A DNA stretch of 64,000 bases from Flammeovirgaceae bacterium (GCA_027487845.1 JAIYCV010000028.1:62001-126000), one strand, 5' to 3'; positions 34,326 to 41,858 are shown, counted from the stretch's first letter. Numbers and translations: made by a program. The notes: generated from the letters alone by a model not told the origin.

Positions 34326-35729
34326 ATGGCTCGACTACTTCTGATTGATAGTGACTTACAAACTAGTTTTATACTGAAACGGACACTCGAAAAACACGAC
34401 CATACGATCGCCATTGTAACCTCGATAAAAGACGCTTTGGTTGGAAATAGGTATGCTGATTTTGATGTCGCGATTTTGGATTTAAAAGCCATCGAGACGA
34501 ACAAGAAAACATTCGGACAAGAAATTTGCACACTCGTTTCTCTTTTTAAACTTATTATTTTATCTCCAATTAAAGACATAAAGCTAGGAATAGATCTTAT
34601 GAAAATGGGAGCAAAAGACTACTTGCAAAAACCCATTAACACAGAGGTTTTACTGACGACTGTCGCCAATTTGCTCAGTGCTAACATAGCTTCTATTGGT
34701 ATTGTAAAGTTAGTGTCTTCAATTCTGACACCACAGTCCACTGCTAACTTTATTGCGGGAACAAGCGCTGCTTTTAAGGCAGTTCTACATCAGATACAAA
34801 AAGTTTCGTCTACCAACTACACAGTTATTATCTACGGTGAATCAGGAAGTGGAAAGGAGGTTGTGGCACAGGAAATACATAGGCAAAGCAAAAGGCATCT
34901 TTTGCCCTTTGTGGCTATCGACTGTGGGGCGCTGTCTAAAGAGCTGGCAAGCAGTGATCTATTTGGGCATGAAAAAGGAGCCTTTACGGGTGCTCATAGT
35001 CATAAAATAGGCAATTTCGAAATAGCCAACGGAGGCACTATATTCTTAGATGAAGTAGCGAACCTGCCGTATGAAGTTCAAGTTTCGTTACTTAGAGTTG
35101 TGCAGGAAAGAAAATTCAGAAGATTAGGAGGCACACGAGACATAGATTTTGATGTGAGAATCATCGTGGCCACCAACGAGCCTCTATGGGATTCTCTATC
35201 AAAGAATAGAAATCGATTCAGAGAGGATTTATTTCATCGTTTCAATGAGTTTACCATTACCGTGCCACCGCTTAGAGAGCGCAAAGAAGACATTTTGTTG
35301 CTAGCCTCTCATTTTTTGGCTGCCGCTAATCACGATTTGTGCAAAAACATTATCGGTTTTACAACAGACGTTCATCAGCTATTCAACACTTACTTTTGGC
35401 ATGGTAATATACGCGAACTAAGCAACGTAATAAGACGGTCTGCACTTTTAGCTGAATCAAACCATATTGATCTTTCTTCTATGCCAGACGAGATAAAAAG
35501 CTGTGAATTGACCCCTGCTTCCACAAAGGAGATTATTCTTGATCCTAAGAGTGAGAATTCACCGCAGCTGATAAAAAAGGTGGCGACAGATGCAGAATAT
35601 AGACTAATAGTTAAAGTGTTGACAGACGTCAAATTTAATAAAGCGAGGGCCGCGCGGATACTTAACATTGATCGGAAGACGCTTTATAATAAGTTGGAAG
35701 GATTTACTTTGAATAAGATAAATATTTGA
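34326..35729 (+). CDS. sigma-54-dependent response regulator (NtrC family)
   Basis: 467 residues. Receiver domain (1-120) with LLIDSD, the Asp in AILDLK, and Lys in YLQKPI; central AAA+ domain with Walker A GESGSGKE, the sigma-54 contact loop GAFTGAHSHKIG and Arg-finger region; C-terminal Fis-type HTH (NKARAARILNIDRKTLYNKL). The receiver loop around AILDLKAIETNKK is shortened. No histidine kinase is adjacent. The stop lies 58 bases from the convergent WYL gene's stop. Confidence 0.95.
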   Translation: MARLLLIDSDLQTSFILKRTLEKHDHTIAIVTSIKDALVGNRYADFDVAILDLKAIETNKKTFGQEICTLVSLFKLIILSPIKDIKLGIDLMKMGAKDYLQKPINTEVLLTTVANLLSANIASIGIVKLVSSILTPQSTANFIAGTSAAFKAVLHQIQKVSSTNYTVIIYGESGSGKEVVAQEIHRQSKRHLLPFVAIDCGALSKELASSDLFGHEKGAFTGAHSHKIGNFEIANGGTIFLDEVANLPYEVQVSLLRVVQERKFRRLGGTRDIDFDVRIIVATNEPLWDSLSKNRNRFREDLFHRFNEFTITVPPLRERKEDILLLASHFLAAANHDLCKNIIGFTTDVHQLFNTYFWHGNIRELSNVIRRSALLAESNHIDLSSMPDEIKSCELTPASTKEIILDPKSENSPQLIKKVATDAEYRLIVKVLTDVKFNKARAARILNIDRKTLYNKLEGFTLNKINI

Positions 35730-35787
35730 GATTTTAATTCCGTTGATAAATGTGGCCAATTTAAAGTGATTTTTACACCGAGACTGA

Positions 35788-37512
35788 TTAAATTTTAACA
35801 TACTCCGCCCATTCCAATTTATTTGGTAATTCAATACTATTAAATTCCAAATGAATAACTCTTCTGTGTTTTTGGTTAGTTGACTTTGATGAGGCGTGCA
35901 GTAAAAGTGGTTTTATAATGTGAATACCGCACGATTCTATATTGCAACTAAATGGTATACTGTTTTGCGAGATAAGTTGTATTTCCTCAGCTGACAGTTT
36001 TTTGTTTTGAGAACCCGGAATTACTTTGAGTGCTCCATTATCTTGGTCAGTACCATCAAGATGAATTCTCACCGTGACTGTCTTTTTTAAAATACTTTCA
36101 GGTGGGCATACACTATAAAATCCTTCTTTCTTTGACCAACCAGTGAACCCAGCTAATTCAACTTTTGACTTTGCATTGATGGTTATGTCTTGATGCCAGG
36201 TTACATACCAATTGCTATCAGGTGTTTTGTCGAAGAAGATAGCTTTTGTTAAGTAGAGGCCAGGATCGATTCTTTTTAAGATGGTTTTTAGATTATTGTT
36301 TATGACATGATCCTTAAGTTCAGGGATTTCTAATAGAAGCCTTCTGATAGAAAAGGCTTCTTTGGATAAGTTCTTTTTGATGAACTGGTCAAGTATGCCT
36401 TTCATTAAATTGACTTCTTTTCGCGTATAGACATATCGCAAAATAGCGAACCCCTTATGTTCCATTTTCTTGAGAACATTGGGCAGTGAGTTATTGGTGA
36501 ATTCATACTGATAGAGATCTAAGGCGTGCTCAAATTTTTCTTTGATCCTTCGTTTAAGTTTTTCAGGCGCAATTACTTTTATACGATCGCCAAAGCCCAG
36601 TATCTCGCGCTCTAATTCAAAATTGAGTTGCACATTCAACGAAAATGTAATCCCGTTGGGCTGAGTATCCAGCACGCGTTGACTGTGGTGAATTGGTTTC
36701 GTGGTAATGTAGGGAGCGGTATCTTTTTCGGCAAATAAAATTACCTCTTCTGGTTTTCCATTGGGTTCGACAGTAACGCCAAGCACGTGTTGAAAATAAT
36801 CGGTAACTTGAAAGCCTTTTCTTTCGATATATTTCGTGCTAGACTCCCCAATGTTAATAACCCTATCTAAAGCAAGGGTTAATATTGGCGCATTTTTGTT
36901 CTTGATCCCCAACACAAACCAACGGTTGCGATATTCTTTTAAGTAATAGGCATGAAAGTCAAAAGAGTTGGCCTCCCTCGCTTTAAAACTTTGATAACTT
37001 ACTTCAACAACTTTTTTCTGAATGATGGCTTGATAAAGTGTTTCAATATGTTCTAGCCCTTTTAAGTTTTCATTTTTTTCAAAGTCGATTACGGGCTCTT
37101 GATTAGTTTTAACGCTGTGTATCTTGTTTTCCAATCGCTGCACCATGCCACTGAGTTCTTGAAAATGGCTGAATCCTTTGAACTGCCTTAAAATCTCCAC
37201 CACTTCTGTTAGTTTTCCCAAATCTTGATTAGTGAGTGGAATATTGGTGATGGAATAATCTGGATCTTCATACGTATAATATTTCTTTTCTAATACTTGA
37301 ATGGGCGCATTGTGGCCCAACTTATCGCTGCGCATTATTTGCAGATCCATTTGAATAGTGCGTTTGCTAACCCCTTTGTCAATGCCTTCATACTCATAAA
37401 GAGCATCTGAGCAAGCCTCTATCAAAGCTTCCAACGTCCACTTACGTTGTCTATTTCTCAGGCAGTTATCTATGGTTCTAAAACGAATAAGTGCATTGCG
37501 GTTAACAGGCAT
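35788..37512 (-). CDS. WYL-domain regulator fused to a phytanoyl-CoA dioxygenase-like domain
   Basis: 574 residues from ATG 37512 (MPVNRNALIRFRTIDNCLRNR, the usual start of this WYL class; a longer frame to 37698 looks non-coding). Residues 1-90 carry the HTH, about 150-320 the WYL domain (KVVEVSYQSF, YYLKEYRNRWFVLGI) and its C-terminal extension. Residues about 370-574 are a PhyH-type Fe(II)/2-oxoglutarate oxygenase: WHQD gives HxD, NGALKVIPGSQ is the family core, and LLHASS..HRRVIHLEF gives the distal His and Arg. WYL domains sense nucleic acid or nucleotide ligands. A regulator joined to an intact oxygenase is unusual. It is divergent from the tRNA/slipin/rtcB operon. Confidence 0.85.
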   Translation of the reverse strand: MPVNRNALIRFRTIDNCLRNRQRKWTLEALIEACSDALYEYEGIDKGVSKRTIQMDLQIMRSDKLGHNAPIQVLEKKYYTYEDPDYSITNIPLTNQDLGKLTEVVEILRQFKGFSHFQELSGMVQRLENKIHSVKTNQEPVIDFEKNENLKGLEHIETLYQAIIQKKVVEVSYQSFKAREANSFDFHAYYLKEYRNRWFVLGIKNKNAPILTLALDRVINIGESSTKYIERKGFQVTDYFQHVLGVTVEPNGKPEEVILFAEKDTAPYITTKPIHHSQRVLDTQPNGITFSLNVQLNFELEREILGFGDRIKVIAPEKLKRRIKEKFEHALDLYQYEFTNNSLPNVLKKMEHKGFAILRYVYTRKEVNLMKGILDQFIKKNLSKEAFSIRRLLLEIPELKDHVINNNLKTILKRIDPGLYLTKAIFFDKTPDSNWYVTWHQDITINAKSKVELAGFTGWSKKEGFYSVCPPESILKKTVTVRIHLDGTDQDNGALKVIPGSQNKKLSAEEIQLISQNSIPFSCNIESCGIHIIKPLLLHASSKSTNQKHRRVIHLEFNSIELPNKLEWAEYVKI

Positions 37513-37552
37513 TTGAAAATATTTTTGAAAAAATAGTAGAAATATATTTGCT

Positions 37553-37570
37553 GCGCAAATAGACTGCGCA
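37553..37570. promoter_or_regulatory. candidate operator, copy 1 (CGCA-N7-TGCG)
   Basis: GCGCAAATAGACTGCGCA lies 40 bases upstream of the WYL-PhyH start codon. The sequence at 45509-45526, upstream of rtcB2, differs at only three of 18 positions. Half-sites CGCA and TGCG are inverted around AATAGRC. Confidence 0.55.
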
Positions 37571-37764
37571 GAAGGCCTGCAGTTTTGTATCGTCAATTGA
37601 ATATGATAGCGGTTTGAAAAGGCTGCCCACCCCTTCAAGCGGAAGGGGTGGTTTATTGAAAAGTAGTTCCTTGAAAATATTTTCACTTGAGCAATCAAGA
37701 GAATAAAAATCTTCTTCCTAGCGTAATGCAGGATGGAAGCGCGGAAAAAATGAAAAGCTGAACC

Positions 37765-37811
37765 TTGACAAAGGATTTGTATTCCCTGTAGTGTTGTAAC
37801 GCACTGCGTTA
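37765..37811 (+). promoter_or_regulatory. promoter with overlapping palindrome for the tRNA-like array
   Basis: TTGACA (37765-37770) and TAGTGTTG (37789-37796) are 18 bases apart and look like a stable-RNA promoter. Directly after is the perfect palindrome TAACGC-ACT-GCGTTA (37797-37811), which contains the inverted half-sites CGCA and TGCG seen in the other candidate operators here, with a 1-base spacer. Binding there would block or pace initiation. Confidence 0.5.
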
Positions 37812-37841
37812 TGATATGCTGTTTAGCTCGTAATTGTTTTC

Positions 37842-37912
37842 CTTAACCTGTGGGTCGAAGGTTCGAATCCTTCTCCGCCAAAAAGGTGGATAGCTCAGTG
37901 GTAGAGCAACAG
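37842..37912 (+). ncRNA. circularly permuted tRNA-like unit, Lys(CTT)-like
   Basis: The pieces of one tRNA appear in reversed order. First, 37842-37880: anticodon CTT with AA (37842-37846), anticodon-stem strand CCTGT, variable GGGTC, T stem GAAGG / CCTTC around TTCGAAT, and acceptor strand TCCGCCA. Then four A (37881-37884 region) and, to 37912, acceptor strand GGTGGA, TA, D arm GCTC-AGTGGTA-GAGC, and ACAG, the other strand of the anticodon stem. TCCGCC pairs with GGTGGA across the A linker, and ACAG pairs with CTGT. The breaks fall in the anticodon loop, where anticodon nucleases cut. There is no U at the position before the anticodon. Alternative: chance-adjacent tRNA debris. Confidence 0.5.
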
Positions 37913-37917
37913 AAAAC

Positions 37918-37986
37918 GCGGGTTCGAATCCCGCTCTCAATTCAGATTTGAGACTCGGTTGGTTGAGTAATGGACTGTAAATCCAT
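37918..37986 (+). ncRNA. second permuted tRNA-like unit, Tyr(GTA)-like
   Basis: T arm GCGGG-TTCGAAT-CCCGC (37918-37934) and acceptor strand TCTCAA (37935-37940) come first; after a 7-base linker, TTGAGA (37948-37953), which is the exact complement of that acceptor strand, leads into a D arm ACTC-GGTTGGTT-GAGT and a full anticodon arm ATGGA-CTGTAAA-TCCAT with anticodon GTA (37977-37979). The order is again 3' part before 5' part. Positions 8-9 are missing and the variable region is not reconstructable, so it is more degenerate than the unit before it. Confidence 0.42.
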
Positions 37987-38044
37987 GATTACGAAGAAGG
38001 CCACTTCCAAAAAGGTCAGAGTAAAAGTAGTTGTTGGCAAGCCC

Positions 38045-38070
38045 GCTAGTTGGTCATTCATTCAACTGGC
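38045..38070 (+). other. hairpin downstream of tRNA-like units
   Basis: GCTAGTTG (38045-38052) pairs with CAACTGGC (38063-38070) with one G-T pair. The loop contains CATTCATT. It could be an anticodon-arm relic, but no D or T arm is visible around it. The remaining stretch to 38299 shows no gene; a short CTTAC / GTAAG hairpin with T run lies near 38119-38134. Confidence 0.35.
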
Positions 38071-38299
38071 AGTCTTCCGAAAGCTCAGAAAGTGTGGGGA
38101 TACCGAATGGTAAAGCTACTTACTTTTTTGTAAGGTATGTGTTGAAATTGTTCATCTAGAGAGTTGAATGAACTCAATGCATCCTTCCAGAAAACTAATT
38201 AGAAATGGCCAAGCTTAACTATGCTTCCGTTCTCCAAGATGGTTTGCTAGCAATTGCTTTTTTAAATGAATTTTTAGTGAAAGTTTAAATAATAGAAAG

Positions 38300-39400
38300 A
38301 TGAAAAGGATCAGAATTAACTCAGGAAAAATTGGATTAATTTTTCAGCGTGGCAACTACAAACGAGTTGTAACCGAAGGTGCTTATTGGATAACGCCTTT
38401 TGAAGATGCATATGAATATGACATGGCAAAGCCATTTCATCCTTCTATTGAATTAAATATCCTATTGAAAGATGAACGGCTAGCAAGCATGTTAACGGTG
38501 GTTGAAGTGAAAGACAATGAGATTGCATTGTTATACGAAAACAAGAACTTTAAAACAGTTTTAACGTCAGGCAGGTATTCTTATTGGAAAGGAGATACTG
38601 AATTTACTTTCGTGAAAGCTGATTTGAATAAGATCGAAATAACTGAAGGCATTGATAACAGCATGTTAATTCGCAAAGAAATAGTGCCTTACGTAAGGGT
38701 TTTTGTAGTGGAATCTTTCGAGAAAGGGCTATTATTTATCAATGGCAAGTTTGAGAAAGTACTAGAAACAGGCGTGTACTATTTCTGGAAAAATCCTATC
38801 ACCATTGCCGTTGCGAAAGCCGATCTTCGTCAGTTGCAATTGGAAATTTCCGGGCAAGAAATCTTAACAAAAGATAAAGCTGCCTTAAGAATTAACTTCT
38901 TCACCCAATACCGGGTTGCGGACATCATTAAGGTGCTAATCGATACGAAGGACTACGAAAAGCAATTGTATATCCTTATGCAATTGGCGCTTCGTGAGTT
39001 TATAGGCACACTTACACTCGATGAGTTATTAGAGAAGAAAGAATCTATTGCTACTTATGTGATGGCATCGTTAAAAGATAAAGTTGCTAACCTAGGAGTG
39101 AAGATTCGCGACTGCGGTGTGAGAGACATTATTTTACCTGGTGAAGTGAAAGAAATCATGAACCAAGTATTGGTAGCTCAAAAGAAAGCCGAAGCAAACG
39201 TAATCATGAGGCGTGAAGAAACAGCTTCTACAAGGAGCTTATTGAACACCGCCAAGTTGATGGAAGAAAACGAAATGCTTTTCAAATTGAAAGAGATGGA
39301 ATATGTTGAAAAGATAGCTGATAAAATCAACAGCATTTCTTTGTCTGGGGGCAATCAGATCATCGATCAATTAAAAGATATTTTTGTTCCACGTAAGTGA
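38300..39400 (+). CDS. SPFH/band-7 (slipin-like) protein of the RNA-repair locus
   Basis: 366 residues. The central part carries the SPFH domain: LTKDKAALRINFFTQYRVAD, then LREFIGTLTLDELLEKKESI, and IRDCGVRDIILPGEVKEIMNQVLVAQKKAEAN, followed by a coiled coil. Unlike usual slipins it lacks an N-terminal membrane helix and instead has two repeated segments (VKDNEIALLYENKNFKTVL and VESFEKGLLFINGKFEKVL), so it may be soluble. Band-7/slipin genes next to rtcB are known from other bacteria, but their role in RNA repair is not settled. It precedes the tRNA-rtcB leader. Confidence 0.88.
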   Translation: MKRIRINSGKIGLIFQRGNYKRVVTEGAYWITPFEDAYEYDMAKPFHPSIELNILLKDERLASMLTVVEVKDNEIALLYENKNFKTVLTSGRYSYWKGDTEFTFVKADLNKIEITEGIDNSMLIRKEIVPYVRVFVVESFEKGLLFINGKFEKVLETGVYYFWKNPITIAVAKADLRQLQLEISGQEILTKDKAALRINFFTQYRVADIIKVLIDTKDYEKQLYILMQLALREFIGTLTLDELLEKKESIATYVMASLKDKVANLGVKIRDCGVRDIILPGEVKEIMNQVLVAQKKAEANVIMRREETASTRSLLNTAKLMEENEMLFKLKEMEYVEKIADKINSISLSGGNQIIDQLKDIFVPRK

Positions 39401-39404
39401 GTAT

Positions 39405-39448
39405 AGTTGTCAGTTGTTTGTTACCGGGTTAACAAATAACTGATAACT
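39405..39448 (+). other. long hairpin between slipin gene and tRNA-Pro
   Basis: A 19-bp stem with two G-U pairs joins 39405-39423 to 39430-39448 around the loop CCGGGT, 4 bases after the slipin stop and 7 before the tRNA. TTTAAA follows, not a strong T tract. It may attenuate transcription, or be a double-strand cleavage site that frees the tRNAs from the mRNA. Confidence 0.6.
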
Positions 39449-39455
39449 TTTAAAT

Positions 39456-39528
39456 CAGGGTGTATATCAGTTGGTAGATTATCCCGTTTGGGACGGGAAG
39501 GCCGTTGGTTCGAGTCCAGCCGCCCTGA
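39456..39528 (+). tRNA. tRNA-Pro (anticodon TGG)
   Basis: 73 bases. Acceptor CAGGGTG / CGCCCTG with C1-G72 and A73, both typical of tRNA-Pro; TA; D arm TATC-AGTTGGTA-GATT (one T-T mismatch); anticodon stem TCCCG / CGGGA with loop TTTGGGA (TGG at 39489-39491, then G); variable AGGCC; T arm GTTGG-TTCGAGT-CCAGC. CCA is not encoded. First of three tRNAs in the leader of rtcB. The weak D stem hints that it may not be a housekeeping copy. Confidence 0.85.
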
Positions 39529-39530
39529 CT

Positions 39531-39564
39531 AGGCATCAAAACATCTGTGAGGTGTCAGATGCCT
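39531..39564 (-). repeat. 34-base palindromic element, copy 2
   Basis: AGGCATC / GATGCCT enclose ACATCT / AGGTGT. It is the inverse-orientation relative of 16966-16999 (27 of 34 positions, with a compensatory pair in the outer stem). It lies exactly between the Pro and Arg tRNAs, 2 and 6 bases from them. Confidence 0.65.
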
Positions 39565-39570
39565 GAATCC

Positions 39571-39643
39571 GAAGACATAGATTAAACGGAAAATCAGTTG
39601 GTTACGAACCAACAGAATATAGGTTCGAATCCTTTTGTCTTCT
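39571..39643 (+). tRNA. tRNA-Arg (anticodon ACG)
   Basis: 73 bases. Acceptor GAAGACA / TGTCTTC fully paired, TA, D arm GATT-AAACGGAA-AATC, anticodon stem GTTGG / CCAAC with loop TTACGAA (ACG at 39604-39606), variable AGAAT, T arm ATAGG-TTCGAAT-CCTTT with one T-T mismatch, T73. CCA not encoded. tRNA-Arg-ACG is the target of colicin D-type anticodon nucleases. Spacing to the next tRNA is 6 bases. Confidence 0.82.
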
Positions 39644-39649
39644 CAATTT

Positions 39650-39723
39650 GCCGAAGTGATGGAACGGGAATACATACTGGTTTTAGAAACCAGGTTTTGA
39701 GAGTTCGAATCTCTCCTTCGGTA
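39650..39723 (+). tRNA. tRNA-Leu-like (anticodon TAG), long variable arm missing
   Basis: 74 bases. Acceptor GCCGAAG / CTTCGGT, 3-bp D stem ATG / CAT as in tRNA-Leu, anticodon stem CTGGT / ACCAG with loop TTTAGAA (TAG at 39684-39686), T arm GAGAG-TTCGAAT-CTCTC, A73. The variable region is only GTTTT, whereas true tRNA-Leu is class II with a long arm. A37 replaces the usual G37. This suggests a tRNA kept for its anticodon arm rather than for normal leucine decoding. It ends 20 bases before the rtcB start codon. Confidence 0.75.
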
Positions 39724-39743
39724 CTGTTATATTTAACCTTGAA

Positions 39744-41150
39744 ATGAAAATGACTGGAAATGAATTAAAAGCCTTGGGCTACCAAGAAGGCAAAGCACTC
39801 GGTATGGCCTTGGATATTCTCGAAACGGAACTCGCTCACCTTACTGTGGATGAGCAAGCCAAGCTATTGACTGAGGTACTGAGACAACCAGCTGATTTTG
39901 AGACGCATGCGCAGTTTTCAAAGCTTGCAATTGAACTATTAAGACCAGCAACCGACACGATCGCATTAGCGGAAAGCAGGTTGCCTTATGCCATTTATGG
40001 AGCCGAGGCTATTGAAGAAGGTGCGCTTAGGCAAATGGAGATGGCTATGAAACTGCCGATCACGGTTGGTGGGGCGTTGATGCCCGATGCCCATCAAGGG
40101 TACGGCCTTCCAATTGGTGGGGTATTGGCAACTAAGAATGCCGTTATTCCTTATGGAGTGGGCGTGGACATAGGCTGTAGAATGTGCATGACACTTTACG
40201 ACCTCCCGACAACAATACTGGAAGAAAAGAAAGAAGCGTTGAAAAAAATGTTGGTAAACAACACCATGTTTGGCCAGGCCACTTTCAAGAAACCAAAAGA
40301 CCATGAAATCTTGGAGCGAAGGGAATTTTCCGAGATCAAGATAGCACGGGAAATGAAAGATCGCGCTGCTAAGCAAATCGGTTCTTCTGGTGGTGGCAAC
40401 CACTTCGTGGAATTCGGTATTGTTGAAATCCTGACGGAAGTTAATGAATACAATTTGGCCCCTGGTCAGTACGTTGCCGTGCTTTCGCATTCTGGTTCAC
40501 GCGGACTGGGTGCTACCATTGCAAGTTATTACACAAAGGTGGCGATGGAAACATGCAAGCTTCCACAAGAAGCAAAACATTTGGCATGGCTCGATCTTGA
40601 CAAAGAAGCAGGGCAGGAGTATTGGTTGGCCATGAACCTTGCTGGTGATTATGCATCAGCGTGTCATCACCAGATACATGAGCGCATGGCCATCGGCTTG
40701 CGTGAGACGCCCCTGGCTATGTTTGAGAACCATCACAACTTTGCGTGGAAAGAGAAAGACACATTCGGTAACGAAATAATCGTTCATCGTAAAGGGGCAA
40801 CGCCAGCAGGGGCTGGTGTACTTGGAATTATTCCCGGCTCGATGGCAACGCCCGGTTTTATTGTTCGTGGTAAAGGACTTGCCGCATCCATCAACTCAGC
40901 CTCTCATGGAGCAGGACGCTTGATGTCGCGTACAAAAGCAAAGCAAACCATTTTACCAGGCCAAGTGAATAAGCTGCTGAAACAAGCAGGAGTGGAGCTA
41001 ATTGGCTCTGGCCTTGACGAAGCTCCCATGGCCTACAAAGACATACACCAAGTTATGGAATCCCAAAAAGATCTGGTGGAAGTACTCGGTTCTTTTATGC
41101 CAAAGATTGTACGGATGTGTGGGGATGAGAAGTTTAAGGAGGTGGATTGA
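39744..41150 (+). CDS. rtcB: RNA ligase RtcB, copy 1
   Basis: 468 residues. All RtcB marks are present: GVGVDIGCRM (Asp and Cys metal ligands), SSGGGNHFVEFG, LSHSGSRGLG, ENHHNFAWKE, and the guanylylated His in SASHGAGRLMSR. RtcB joins 2',3'-cyclic phosphate or 3'-phosphate ends to 5'-OH ends with GTP and Mn, and so reseals tRNAs cut by many toxins. The start is 20 bases after the tRNA array; an AbiU2-like gene follows 6 bases on. The N-terminal ~80 residues are an extra helical extension compared with the E. coli enzyme, also seen in copy 2. Confidence 0.96.
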   Translation: MKMTGNELKALGYQEGKALGMALDILETELAHLTVDEQAKLLTEVLRQPADFETHAQFSKLAIELLRPATDTIALAESRLPYAIYGAEAIEEGALRQMEMAMKLPITVGGALMPDAHQGYGLPIGGVLATKNAVIPYGVGVDIGCRMCMTLYDLPTTILEEKKEALKKMLVNNTMFGQATFKKPKDHEILERREFSEIKIAREMKDRAAKQIGSSGGGNHFVEFGIVEILTEVNEYNLAPGQYVAVLSHSGSRGLGATIASYYTKVAMETCKLPQEAKHLAWLDLDKEAGQEYWLAMNLAGDYASACHHQIHERMAIGLRETPLAMFENHHNFAWKEKDTFGNEIIVHRKGATPAGAGVLGIIPGSMATPGFIVRGKGLAASINSASHGAGRLMSRTKAKQTILPGQVNKLLKQAGVELIGSGLDEAPMAYKDIHQVMESQKDLVEVLGSFMPKIVRMCGDEKFKEVD

Positions 41151-41156
41151 AATAAA

Positions 41157-41858
41157 ATGGAAACAAAAGAAGAGTTGAAAGAATTGATTTGGAATGGCAT
41201 TGCTGCTGATGTTTTTCTGTCAGAGCGATGGTTCCATTTGTTTACTTCTATCGGAGAGGTATTTCCTGAAATTCAGGAGAAAAGTTTATCACCATTATTT
41301 TTCAATAACGCTAAGCTCGCATTTAGAGATCAATTTTTGATTGCTACCGCTCGACTTTTTGATTCTCCAAAAAAGAAGTATAAGACATCCTGTGTTCAAC
41401 TAGTACTAGATTTTCTCTCAAAAAATGAATCTAAACTTTCATTTGGAAAAGAAAGATGGCACATCACCAAAGCAATGGAAACAGCTGGATTTGATAAACA
41501 AGTGATAGAGTTATTACACGATGAGAATAATGACACGTTAACTACAAAAAACATTATTAGCCATTTTACCTTGGTATACAAAAACCCTGAAACTCTCAAG
41601 CTTATTAAAACGCTAAAGACACTTCGCGATAAAGTTTTAGCTCATAGAGACCTTGATGATCTACAAGAAAAGAACGGTATTACGTTTAAACAATTATTTA
41701 GCTTAGTTGAAATGCCAAAACAATTGATCAGTATTTTAGGATGGGCATATATCGATTCAGCATTTTCCTTGAATGGGAAATATTTTTTGACAGATGATTC
41801 TCAAGCGCCAGCAAGATCTTTGAAATACTTAATCGAAAATGTAAAATGGAAAGAGTAA
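41157..41858 (+). CDS. AbiU2-type HEPN protein
   Basis: 233 residues, mostly alpha-helical. The sequence TLRDKVLAHRDLDDL contains the HEPN-type R-x5-H motif (Arg then His in RDKVLAH) in the context usual for the AbiU2 subfamily, with FLIATARLFD earlier. HEPN proteins are often metal-independent ribonucleases in toxin and phage-defence systems. It sits between rtcB and two nucleotidyltransferase genes, overlapping the first by 13 bases. The assignment to AbiU2 is from pattern memory; ribonuclease activity is inferred. Confidence 0.72.
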   Translation: METKEELKELIWNGIAADVFLSERWFHLFTSIGEVFPEIQEKSLSPLFFNNAKLAFRDQFLIATARLFDSPKKKYKTSCVQLVLDFLSKNESKLSFGKERWHITKAMETAGFDKQVIELLHDENNDTLTTKNIISHFTLVYKNPETLKLIKTLKTLRDKVLAHRDLDDLQEKNGITFKQLFSLVEMPKQLISILGWAYIDSAFSLNGKYFLTDDSQAPARSLKYLIENVKWKE

